Assembly: GCA_964019055.1 (NCBI GenBank)
Contig: OZ025209.1
Coordinates: 10,262,661 to 10,326,660, forward strand
DNA: 64,000 bases
Origin: Anthopleura xanthogrammica
Taxonomy: Eukaryota; Cnidaria; Anthozoa; Actiniaria; Actiniidae
Direction of reading: 5' to 3'
Numbering within the stretch: position 1 is the first letter of the stretch; every line of letters starts with the position of its first letter. Positions 12,208 to 22,350 of the stretch are shown one piece after another. Both the position numbers and the translations under genes were made by a program. Below the pieces are notes generated by a model that saw only the letters and a program-made list of their open reading frames with translations, was not told the origin of the DNA and searched no databases.

Positions 12208-12951
12208 TTCATTTCATTCAAACTTGTTCAAATTTGCTAGACTTACTAATCTTGTGATGCTCTTTCAAATGTCAAAACATTTTTGCTAATTAGATCAAAA
12301 TTCAAAACTCATCCCCAGTTCCTTGCTTGTTTCTGAAATGGCCTATTGAATTGTTTCACAGATATGACATGCACTTTACAATGTATTTAACAATAGGATA
12401 TGCAGTGTAATTTTTTGAATCAGAATTGAAAATAAAATATTATTATGTGATTATCAATAACTACCGGTAATAATAATTATATTATTATAATAATTATTAG
12501 TTGTAGACTACAGACAACATGCTCTTCTCTTTTCTTGTGTTTTTTTTGGAGTAAGAATATATTTTCTTTTGCCTACTCTGAGAAAAGCCAATTAATTAAA
12601 AATTAATCATGATTCTAGATTCAACACAAAAACAAAGTCCAAAGTAGTTTTATTATGAGTTGCTAATTCACATCAACATTTTTTTTGCTACAGCAATCCA
12701 GGTAAAAATTATAATCTTAAACTTTCTGCCTCTTAATCAGTTTAAAAATCTACCTGATATAAAAACACCTTTTTTGATGAAAAATATATTACTAATATCT
12801 GATTTCCAATAATAATAATATTGATATTATATATCAAAAAAGTTACAAACATCCAGTTGTCTTACTGACTTGATTTCCATTATAAATATTTAAGACCACA
12901 AATGCAGCAGGATGTGAAGACTGACCCAGTGTGGTCAACATGATCAAATGA

Positions 12952-15900
12952 TCACTCTATTTCAACATGTTCAGATACAACACCCATTTCTCTCAACATG
13001 TTCAATGCACCTTCCATTAGGTAGTCAACACTCCTGTGAAAAGAACAATAATTTTATTAGTCAAGTAATTTAAATAAAAAGAGTAATAATTTATTAAGTG
13101 TAATATTGTGCCAGCTGAAAATATGCATGCAAACACAAGTCTTGTCTGTGTAAAATCTGGGTGCCTAAACTTTTTTTGAAATGAGTAGGTTTTATTAATT
13201 GCAGTGCTTTGAAACAGTTATCGTACTAAGGGACCAGTCAATTTTTACTGGGAGGGGGGATGGTGCATTTTGATTTTCACTTGCACAAATTTTTCTGACC
13301 CCTCCCCATAAAGTGCCCTTTGTCTCTCTTAGACTTAGCCTCGTCCTTTGTGGAGCATGAAAAATGCTGCCCCCCCCCTCTATTTGCACCAGCCCTCCTC
13401 CCTGTAAATAATAACTGGTTACTAATAGCCATATATGCTATTATCATATGACCAATCGCTGTGGTCCATTATTTGTAGGGTTGATTCTTTTTCAAGAGGG
13501 AAGTTAAACCAATCTAGTATACAATAATACCTGTCAATAGGTTTGATGATAACAGGAATCATAGATAAGCCCACAAGAGTAGTCAGCCATGTCTGGGTAT
13601 GCAAGGGCATAGATCTTGCTACTCGTTTTAAAATGAACCTTGAAGACACACAAATTCTGTTGATTGTAAACCCTGGTATGATTACTGATGCCAGACCCTG
13701 CCACACTCCAGCCTCTACTCCTGTCTCTATTGTACGTCGTCTTCTAACAGCCATGGGTAATGCACTCCCCTCCTGCATATATACAAATAATAATACTATA
13801 TTATATAGTATACACTTTAGTAAAGTGCCTATGACACATCTGACAATATTCTCCGTATAGATTTTACATGAGATGATTTGTTCAATGACCAGAAAAAATT
13901 ATATAGTTTGAGTGATGTGTCTTGAAATCATAAAGGGTTTTCCATGCCATATGCTAATGACTGTGACGTCAGGGGAGCCACCATTTACATGTAATATACG
14001 AAACCTAACTGGTTTACAAAGATGAATTAAATTTAGAAAGCATCACTGTTTTATCCATGGCTTTCATAAAAAAAATTTGCTAATTATTTTCTGCACAGTA
14101 GCCAGTGTTTTGAATTACAAGGAACAACAAATAAAAATAAATGCCTCCCTGACATCATATTCATAAGCATATGACAAGAATAAACCTTCATAACTTCAAG
14201 ATGCATCACTCAAACTATGTTATTTTTTTGGGCCAGTCAACAGCTCATCTCATGTAGAATATATTCTGAGAATATTGTCAGATGTGTCATAGGCACTTTA
14301 AATTATACCCCACTGATATATTTGAAGTAAAAAATAGCCTATTAGCACTCTGTCATTTCCTTTTCATACAATATACTGCATGCCGGGAATAGATTAAACT
14401 TTCTTCCACTCCCTGCGTGCTAAGACAGCAACACAACCTTTAATAAACCCCTTTCACCTGACGTCAAAGCAGCTCAATTTGAAAAAAAAAAAAAAAGGAA
14501 TTTCAACCCTGGGAATTGGAACCTATTGCTTTGTCCTCCAGATTGAGTTGCAATCCAGCGTGCAGGAATGGGTCTTAGCCTCAACTAAGTCTACAATGAC
14601 AGTTTACTAACCACAATGACAGGAATTATTAACAGTGTAAGGTTTCAAACACAGCTTGCATAACTGCAAAAGCTCAATTTCTATTATTTTCTTCTATTGT
14701 TATCAATGTTCCTCACCTCATATACTTTACGTCCTTTACATATAGCATCTGCCAGGCAGTATGTTGAGGCAACCACATAACTGCCATAGTACATGGACTT
14801 GGGAATATGTGTCTTGAATGCCTCTCCAACTTCATTAGCATACCCTACCAGACGAGATGGAAAACAACAAATTTTGTTACATACCAATCGTCAAAGTCCA
14901 TGTGAACATGAACAAGTTTTGGTGTGTCCCCAGCAACAGCTCTAAGCAGGCAACAATATGTTATCAGAATTTTCAGAGTCCATTCAGTATGGTAGGATCA
15001 CATATACATATAATGTTATCTACCAGCCGGTAATAACAAAATAGACCTTTTTGGCTTGGGTGTAATGTTGTCCCATTTCAGACCACGTGTCATTCCCCAG
15101 AGTATCATTTCATTGTTTAACGGTTGCGCATGAGAAGATACATGAATAAGGATACAACTCAAACAAAGAGTCTTATTCTCAAGAGAATGACATGTGGTCT
15201 GAAATGGGACAACATTACACCCAAGCCGAAAAGGTCTATTGGAAGTGATTTCACCAGAAACCTAACTTTTTCTAAGTTTTTAATGTCAAATAATTTAAAA
15301 AAAATTACAATATTTTTTTTTGTTCTTTGACAGATGGTATATGAGGGAAATCAGTGTGTTTTGTGGTCTCTTGACATCATCATCTTAATACCACATAACA
15401 CACTGTTTCCCTAGGTCCTAGTCGATAAGTGTTAAATATTGTTTCAAAACAATGCTTTAGTAACAACACTGAATTTTTTAATGAATGTCTATAGACTCAG
15501 GAAATTATGTTCAAATCAAAGCAAATCTGCTCTTCTCACGCAGAACATTTATAATCATACGGCCCTTAGGGTGGAGGGGGGGGGGGGGGGGGGTTGGGGT
15601 TGTTCGTTATGATTAAATCTACATTTCACTATCACATCAATACTTAAAAAAAGCAAAAACAAGGGCCTGTCATCATGGTCTAACATCCATATACATGCAT
15701 GTTACATGCACAACAATGTTGCATATTTGCAAGTTGCAGAGCAAATCTTGTTCATAGATATTACCACGCCAATACTAATTTGATTGCCAAATCCCCTGGA
15801 CGTGCCGAGATTTGGCAGGGATTTAATCCAACAGGCCGTGATGGCCAAGGGCTAGGGTGAGTCAAGGTTACAGAAGTGCACAGCAAGTTGTCCGACAACT

Positions 15901-16082
15901 TATAACTTTTTGTCTGGTATTGATGTCCAAGAAAATGAGAAACGGAACAAAATATTTACAATACCATACTCACCTAAGTATCGAATAGGTGTATCTCTAA
16001 AAATATCCACGTCTTTGTGTCCAAAAAGACTAGATTTCCAGGACATAGTCTTGTGATGGTCATCATGTTTCTTGTCCGCCAT
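12952..16082 (-). CDS. MTFP1: Mitochondrial fission process protein 1, 4 exons
   Basis: Exons in coding order: 16082-15974, 14844-14717, 13772-13531, 13033-12952; 561 nt, 186 aa (human about 166). MTFP1 (MTP18) is an inner mitochondrial membrane protein that promotes DRP1-dependent fission. Diagnostic blocks are RDTPIRYLGYANEVGEAF at the exon 1/2 join, YVVASTYCLADAICKGRKV, VWQGLASVIIPGFTINRIC and IPVIIKPIDRSVDYLM. These match the family in order and spacing. The extra length is mainly a longer hydrophilic N-terminus (residues 1-28, His/Lys/Asp-rich). The ATG sits inside AAGATGGCGGAC, a YY1-like start-site word. The gene is head-to-head with the stathmin-like gene and converges on TMEM120. Introns hold MITEs at 13820-14302, 14443-14577 and 15042-15238. 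Confidence 0.95.
13820..14302. mobile_element. TTAA-type palindromic MITE in MTFP1 intron 2
   Basis: About 480 bp. The left end AAAGTGCCTATGACACATCT with CTGACAATATTCTC pairs with the right end GAGAATATTGTCAG and AGATGTGTCATAGGCACTTT. A second pair is TAGTTTGAGTGATG against CATCACTCAAACTA. The right flank is TTTAA. The end layout (TTAA, AAGTGC) is like the element at 19489-20021. No transposase. Confidence 0.8.
14443..14577. mobile_element. TAGACC MITE, family A copy 2 (degraded)
   Basis: AACCCCTTTCACCTGACGTC with AGCAGCTCAATTTG on the left, and TCCAGATTGAGTTGCAATCC to GGGTCTTA on the right. A poly(A) stretch of about 14 sits inside the left arm. Ends are worn compared with the copies at 8495, 36409 and 49727. 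In an MTFP1 intron. Confidence 0.75.
15042..15238. mobile_element. TAGACC MITE, family B copy 1
   Basis: A 197-bp palindromic element. Left end TAGACCTTTTTGGCTTGGG, right end CCAAGCCGAAAAGGTCTA; arms include TGTAATGTTGTCCCATTTCA and GACCACGTGTCATTC. A near-identical second copy is at 57954-58149. The outer TA fits a TA target site. In MTFP1 intron 1. Confidence 0.9.
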
Positions 16083-16603
16083 CTTTGATCACGTAAACAA
16101 TCCTAATTATTTCATCGTTTATAGCGTTGGCTTTCCTTTTTTTGACAACTGCGGTAAAGTCATGTCCAAGGATTAAAGCAGTGGTACTTTCAATACCCAA
16201 ACTATTTTAAAAATTACCTAAGTTTTGAGACCCAAACCTTGCATTTTCTGCACAATTATCCAGGAAGTCCTGCGATCCTGAGACTCAGCGTGACGTTCGG
16301 AGAATACTCGGAATATCTTCGTAAAAGATTCGAGTCTTCAAAATAGAAGATAACGTAACATGACAACAGCCAATCACAGACTGTTGTCTTCAAAACCAAA
16401 ACAAAAGCGTTCGATAAATACTAATCTTGAGCATTTTTTGAAGAAGAAAAAAATTACTTGCACAACGAACAGAGTTTTAAAACTTAAAAGATCAGTAGAG
16501 ACTGTAGAGAAGACTAAAGATTTAGTCTTGTGCAACTAGAAGCCCACTTGTACGTTTGTACAATCGTTTGCTCGAAAAGAGTAAAAAGCAAAAAGGCCAA
16601 AAG
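16083..16603. promoter_or_regulatory. Shared head-to-head promoter region, MTFP1 / stathmin-like gene
   Basis: 521 bp separate the two start codons. Within it, 16361-16388 is a small palindrome (TGACAACAG and CTGTTGTC) that brackets an AGCCAATCAC CCAAT box. AAGATGGCGG overlaps the MTFP1 start codon. No TATA box is placed convincingly. Shared promoter use is inferred from the layout only. Confidence 0.5.
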
Positions 16604-18956
16604 ATGACTGAAATGTCGTCTAACGTACCAGAAAAAAAAAATGTTTGTGCAGATTCAGAAGCTGACGCTTTGGATGAAAAATTCGTTGAAAATCTAAGAA
16701 TCGAGGACGGATCAAACGAAGGAATTGCTGCAGACGGTCAATCTCCGATTCTGGTATGTTGCTTAGCTAGAGATCATCATGAAAAGTTCATAATAAAATA
16801 TAATACTCCGGGATGATATTGTACTTCAAAATATGAGTGGTTTTTGAGGCTTTAAATTATAATACTTAAGGTAATAAACATTTTGAAAAATATCTGAGAG
16901 ATTCAATATATTTTTCAGGAAGAGCACGAAGAAAAATCGGCTGGTTTAACGAACGTCAACATTGGAATTATGTCCCAAAATAATGGCAACCCTGAACTCA
17001 GACACGACGTGATGTCAGAAAAAAGAAAACGTCTGGACAGTGACAAAAATGTCAACTTACCTGTGTCATGCCCAGTAACAGAAGCAATACAAAAAGAAGA
17101 GAAGGGTAGCATTAAACCTGTAGCCTTTAGTATCCCAATTGAGAACTGCCCTTCATCACGTCAGCCACCAAAAAGATTATGCAATGCAAAGAAAAATGGG
17201 AAAGCAAGTATTGATATTCTGAACAAGAAACAGGCATTAGCAGAAGAGAGGAGGCAGGTATGGATAATACCAATTACAAGCAGTTATTTGTTACATCTTT
17301 TAAATTTGATAAAAAAGAAATTCCGCTGCTCAAAGTTACTTGTGATAATAAATAGCCTATGATGCTGTCTAATGTTAAGCTTTGAAGGTTGAAAGTTTTG
17401 ATAATTTTTCCTAGCATTACAAAGAAAATCGTATTAAGAGGATACATGAAAGACAAGAAGCTTGCCGAAAATTGGCTCAGAATGTGGACATCCTTTTGCA
17501 ACAGCGTGCACTTGCCCAGGGCATGGCAGATGGTGCAGTGAAACGTATGCCACCAAGTGAAATACTAGCCACTGCACATTTGGTGTCACAGAACTTCAGA
17601 GCTCTTACTAACCAGCTTGGAAATGATTTGACGGTCAAAGAAAAAGGAAAAGAAAAAACATGCAAAGAATGGCAGGAAGAAGACCAAAATACAAGGGTTT
17701 CCTGTTCACAGAAGAAGCACCCTTCAAGTGTTACTTTTACTGTCAGTTGTGATAGTGGAAACAGTCCAGTAAAACCTAAGTTAACACTGAAACAGCACCA
17801 AAAGAAAAAGAAGATGCTTACTGCAGAACATCTTGAAGAAAAACAGAGACAAGCAGAGGAAAGAAGAAATGTAAGAACTTACAGTCAAGCTAGGTCATCA
17901 ATATGGATAAGAATCTCTCCCTGAATCTCAAACTTTCTACTCCCTGTCGTACTACCCTTCTCAGTTGAGCTTGGAATGACCGAAGTTTTGTAACAAAGTT
18001 TTGTCGTTCTAAAGTACATGTTGTAAAGGGCAATGTCAAAAGTATTCAATAGGAATCAAGCACGATACTGACATCACCGCAGCGGCAATTAAGCTTGTGA
18101 ATTTTTCCTACACTTTCCCCCAACATTTGGTTCAATACTTTTGATTTTGCCCCTGACAACATGTACTTTTAAACGACAAAACTTCGGTCGTTCCAAGCTC
18201 AACTGAGAAGTGTAGTAATCCCAGTTTCTGATTACCTCTCATCATGTTTAGCAGTTTTTGGAGGAGGCTATATAGGGTTGGCAAGAAATTGGAAAATATT
18301 TTATAATTAGAACCTCCACCTCCTAATTCTGAAAAACAATTATGAAAGTTAAAAGCCCCCCCCCCCTCCCCCCCAATAACCTACCTCTGTAACTCAGGCC
18401 CAATGGCAAACATTTCTCCCACCCCCCGATTCCCACATGTCACACTTTTGCCATAAAACTATTTCAAGCTTGAAAATATGTATTATATTCATATACAAAC
18501 AAAGTTTGGTAGAATTCCATATTGTTGTGACCTTTCACTGATTGGATTCACATTACCCATAGTGCCTTTCAGGCTTCAGGTATGCAACATGCAAAATATT
18601 CACCTGCAGCCTTTTTTGAAATAGCTGTATAAACATTCCATTAGATGATAACTAAAGTTTAAACTTTTCCCCCTTATTGTCTACAGAAGAAAAAGGAGCT
18701 GCGTGCACAGAGAGCACGAGAAAATCGTGAAGCCCTTTTTGCCATGGCCCTTGACCTTGAAAAATTAGAAAAACTACAAGCAGCTACAGCCTCTCCCAAC
18801 AAAGAGGAAAACCTGGCAGAGCAAAATAAAAAGGCAGCCCTTCTTGCTGAAAAACTTGCCAACCAATTTGACAGATTAAACAAAAGATACAGCGAGGATT
18901 TACAAAGAGCAGAAAACTTCCAAGTCTCTCATTCATCGTTGTCTCTAGGTCCCTAA
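16604..18956 (+). CDS. Protein with two stathmin-like modules, 4 exons
   Basis: Exons: 16604-16753, 16919-17257, 17415-17870, 18687-18956; all phase 0; 404 aa. I chose ATG 16604 because the frame upstream has no other ATG. Residues 114-175 and 265-325 look like one module used twice: a short beta-type segment (KPVAFSIPI at 116-124; SSVTFTV at 267-273), a Pro/Lys-rich linker, then a charged helix with K-Q-x(2)-AEERR (AEERR at 158-162 and 310-314). Stathmins have this order: a capping segment, a proline-rich linker, then a helix with AEERRKS-type sequence that binds tubulin. Exons 2 and 3 both end one residue after AEERR, which suggests exon duplication. Residues 316-404 continue as a long Lys/Glu/Ala helix. 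A tubulin-binding role is inferred; it could also be an unrelated coiled-coil protein. Confidence 0.6.
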
Positions 18957-20054
18957 AGGATTCAAAAGAACTCGAATAGTTTTAGGTGTGAACTACTGTG
19001 CATGATGGACCAGAAAGATGTTGCATGACACGGCCCCAGTTTTAACATTAAAAAAGCTCTAGGCTCCGGGCTTATAAAAATCACAAAAGGTTTGATGGAT
19101 GTAAAACAAAACATTTACATTCAATACAGGATCCACTATATCGAACAGGTATACACCTTACAGTCCACTTTAAAAAAATGTAAATTTCATATTTTATTTC
19201 TAAATTTTTTTCATATCTTATTTTATACATTTTGGAAAATAAATTCAATTGTATTGCAATTTTATTGTACTCATAATTAAAGCAAATTCAATAACTAATA
19301 ATCACCATAATTATAGTACATTTCTAAGCTCTTGCATAGGTTTGACATTAAGATGAGTCTTTTCATACTATTTACATGTGTGACATTTTACTAAACTTGA
19401 TGTTTGGTAATCTCCGACATCCACTATCCTTTACATAAACCGTACGTGCCATGTTAACCACACATTTCTCAAACTTTGTTAAAGTGCATATAAGGGTTCG
19501 CTAGTTTGTTTTTAATATGAAAGTCCTGACCCTAAAAATCCCATAATCAATAATTTTTTTTTGATTCTGTTTCATTTTTTTTTGACGGTCAAAGTTGGTA
19601 AAAATGTGTGTTTTGGGCACCCTTTAGAAACATTTCGGAGCAGTTAGAGGAGAATGGTACCTAGCTCGTGTGACGTCATTCACAGGACTTGCTGATCAAG
19701 AGTTCAAAGGTTTTTCCTAGTAGAATCGAGCGTAGTCTTATAAAAAAGTTATCTAAAATCATAGTGGAAATCAAAAATTGAAGGGAAGCTAGTGATCTTC
19801 TATATAGATTTCAAGTGTTTTCAATGAACGAGTCCCGTAAATGACGTCACCAACAACTAGTCCCAGACTCCCAAGGTTGCTCGGCCTTTTACTTCGTTTT
19901 ACCAACTTTGACTGTCAAAAAAATAATGAAATTGCAACAGAATCAAAAACATTATTGACTGTGATTTTTAGGGTCATATTATATACATGTACAAACTGGT
20001 GAACCCTTATATGCACTTTAATAGTTAGGCAAACACTAACAGGAATGCTTATAT
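18957..20054. other. Convergent gap, stathmin-like gene to GPATCH3
   Basis: Holds the 3' UTRs of two converging genes. An AATAAA lies at 19238-19243. About half of the gap is one TTAA palindromic MITE (19489-20021), which ends only 33 bp from the GPATCH3 stop codon and so probably lies within its 3' UTR. Confidence 0.6.
19489..20021. mobile_element. TTAA-flanked palindromic MITE, 533 bp
   Basis: The left end TTAAAGTGCATATAAGGGTT pairs with the right end AACCCTTATATGCACTTTAA exactly. Inner pairs include TTGACGGTCAAAGTTGGTAA against its inverse near 19900. TTAA on both sides points to a piggyBac- or Kolobok-type target site. No coding sequence. It lies between two converging genes. Confidence 0.9.
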
Positions 20055-22100
20055 TTAATTTTTAGAAGCTGTTTCTTTCTCTGGGACAAATTCAATATTG
20101 TCTCTGTATTTGATTGTATATGGACCCTCAGACTGATACAGCTCTGCACTTTTTTCTTCTTTCCTATCATAAACAGTAGAGATGACTGCTTCTCTGGTTG
20201 GTCTTGCTCTCTTGGGATATCTTTTTAGTTTCTCTCCATAGTACCCTAGTCCTCTTTTACTTGATGGCTTTTGGCCATCACTAGAGATAGGTTCTGTTAT
20301 CCCAACCTGTGAAGAACCTAGACTTTGTCCTTCCTTCCAGCCTTGTTTCCTCATGACTCGGCCTGCGATGCCTCGAGTATGTTTTTCAAAACTTCCAACC
20401 TTGTTCAGATCAATATCTTTTCCTTTTCTCCATTGTTCTTCTAACCGTAGCTGAAGTAAAGCTTTGGCATCCATATCACCACCACCTAGAAGGAAGAATA
20501 ATGTTAATCACATGATGCAAACTAAGTGGAAGGCATGGAGTAAGAAGGGAATGCAAAGAAACAGGACAGTACAGTCATAGGGTGCAGGAGCTTTGCAGGG
20601 TCAGATATCAACAAAAAATGAAACAAAAGAGCTCATGCAATTTTCATAATAATTATTATGCAAACACTGAAGTTGAAATGTCAATGTCAATCTGTTGGTA
20701 CCTTCTGAGTCTGCGTAATATTGAATATTGCAGTAATAATAATATTTACCCTCTTCCTCATAAATGCTCATATCAACATCCCAGTCATCCACTGTTTCTT
20801 CATCAAAATCAGCTTCCTCTTGTTGTTTCCAGAATGCCGCATCTGTATACCACACAAGACCACTTCCTCCTTTTTCCCATTTCAGTTCAATGTAATCCTC
20901 AAAGAGCCTTTCTTTAGTTCTTTCTTGGCTGGTCACATCATTGTGAAGAGCTTCATGTCTGTCCCATTCCTCAAGTTCACCATCTGAACTATCACTGTCT
21001 CTGGGATTATCACCCAAATGCGGTGTATCCCCCTTTAAAGATCTCTTTGATTTTGTTTTGGTAGAATTATTACCATTTAAAGCTTTGCTAGACTTTGGGT
21101 TTTGAAGCATGTCTGATTTTCGGCCACGACAGTCACTAGTACTTTGTGTTAAATCAATTGACCTTGAATCTGATGAGGTTATGATGTCACAAGACCTTCT
21201 TAATTCCCTACTGCTGTTTTCACTTTCAAAGCAAGTTTGTGTTTCCTTCGCATCAGTAGTCTTTAACATTTCTGATGTTGCTTCATGAGATTGTTGTGAA
21301 TCATCAACTCTTTCATCATCCTCATCATCATCATCTTGTTCATCATTTTCTATGAAATATCCATAATCAAATGGCACATTCCCATATTTTCCTTTTTTAC
21401 TTCTTGGAAAAGTCAAACCCAATTTCTTAATCAAGTGTGGTGGAAATTTGCATTTTCGGATTAGTTCTATAAAAACACACAAAGGAGTTCCAACATTGCC
21501 ATTTGGCATAACAGATGGAGGGTTCAGTTCTGGGAGCTTCCCCAAATCATCCTGTGCAAATTCTTCTCTTGTTCTTGTATTCTGTAGTTTTTCTTGTTTA
21601 GTTAGATAATGACTTACACTATCATCTGAAACAAAAATTAGATAAGAAAATAAGCATTGCAACGACGAAATAAATGTACTCAAGAAAAGAGGATAAAAAA
21701 GAATGAATTCAAGTCTTTTCCATTATTACTTACCAAAAGTGCAATTCAACCGTATTTTTGAAATAAGAACCTTTTGACTGAACAATTTCCCCGCTTTATC
21801 AACCCAGTTTTGCCCATTATACGCCTTAATAAATCCTTCCATTTTGTCCTTGTATAGTTTTACAACGCAGCAGCAAGTACTTGGCGTTTTATTCGTGTTC
21901 TGTGTTGAATCTCTTTGCTTGTCATCTTTCTGAACTTCGGGTCTGTGTCGATAATGAAAACACAAGAAGCCTTTCTCCTCCACGAACTGGGAAAAGAACG
22001 CACGAACATCAGCTGAATGAAGCTCTGCAGGAATGTTTCCAACTATACCATAGCAAATCTGGTCTTTTTCTATATTTTGAGAGCCTTTTACTTCGTTCAT
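20055..22100 (-). CDS. GPATCH3: G-patch domain-containing protein 3, 3 exons
   Basis: Exons in coding order: 22100-21734, 21625-20750, 20485-20055; 1674 nt, 557 aa (human about 525). The N-terminal region carries VEEKGFLCFHYRHRPE and a TCCCVVKL block, as in the family. The middle has LGKLPELNPPSVMPNGNVGT followed by a long Asp/Glu/Ser-rich low-complexity stretch, then RHEALHNDVTSQERT, LKWEKGGSGLVWYTDAAFW and DDWDVDMSIYEEEG. The G-patch (about 449-497) has GIAGRVMRKQGWKEGQSLG and the closing KRGLGYYGEKL. G-patch proteins bind RNA or activate DEAH helicases; human GPATCH3 is reported in RIG-I/MAVS signalling. An 8-codon upstream ORF (22148-22122) precedes the start. Head-to-head with MORN3. Confidence 0.95.
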
Positions 22101-22350
22101 TTTGAGGATAAAATCGACAAGTCAAATTTCGTTGCGTCTGTCCGCCATCTTGAAAACAAAAATAATACGTCATACTTTTAATGCAAAACTGCTGATCACA
22201 TTGTAGGCTCGTAAATACCCAGGATGCACTTGGGAGTTAGATTACTGTAACCTAGCAACGGTTCTTCAGAAGTTGAAAGCCATGTTTTTATGAACATTCG
22301 GCTTTATCTTCGATGCTGATCGCTGCTGTACTTGATAAATATCCATAGAT
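22101..22350. promoter_or_regulatory. 250-bp bidirectional promoter, GPATCH3 / MORN3
   Basis: Only 250 bp lie between the two start codons. At 22247-22259 is GTAACC-T-AGCAAC, an exact match to the RFX X-box pattern GTNRCC(N0-3)RGYAAC, 92 bp before the MORN3 ATG. AAGATGGCGG (minus strand, about 22142-22151) lies on the GPATCH3 side and also starts a short upstream ORF. The X-box fits regulation of MORN3 as a ciliary or flagellar gene. Confidence 0.7.
22247..22259 (+). promoter_or_regulatory. RFX X-box
   Basis: GTAACCTAGCAAC: both half sites (GTNRCC and RGYAAC) match exactly, with a 1-nt spacer. RFX factors bind such sites upstream of ciliary genes in animals. The spacer is shorter than the commonest 2 nt but inside the accepted range. 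Confidence 0.65.

Larger units (their letters stand above)
11068..12951. other. Convergent gap between TMEM120 and MTFP1
   Basis: Both genes end into this gap, so it holds their 3' UTRs. AATAAA-type signals occur (for example near 12431), but I cannot tell which is used. The gap contains four repeat elements listed separately (11221-11366, 11595-11910, 11970-12081, 12078-12207). I see no further gene. Confidence 0.6.

Noticed and set aside
13543..13860. Plus-strand open frame over MTFP1 exon 3
   Set aside because: Antisense shadow of a clear MTFP1 exon.
20601..21683. 360-aa minus-strand frame as a separate protein
   Set aside because: It is GPATCH3 exon 2 extended into its two introns; the true exon is 21625-20750.
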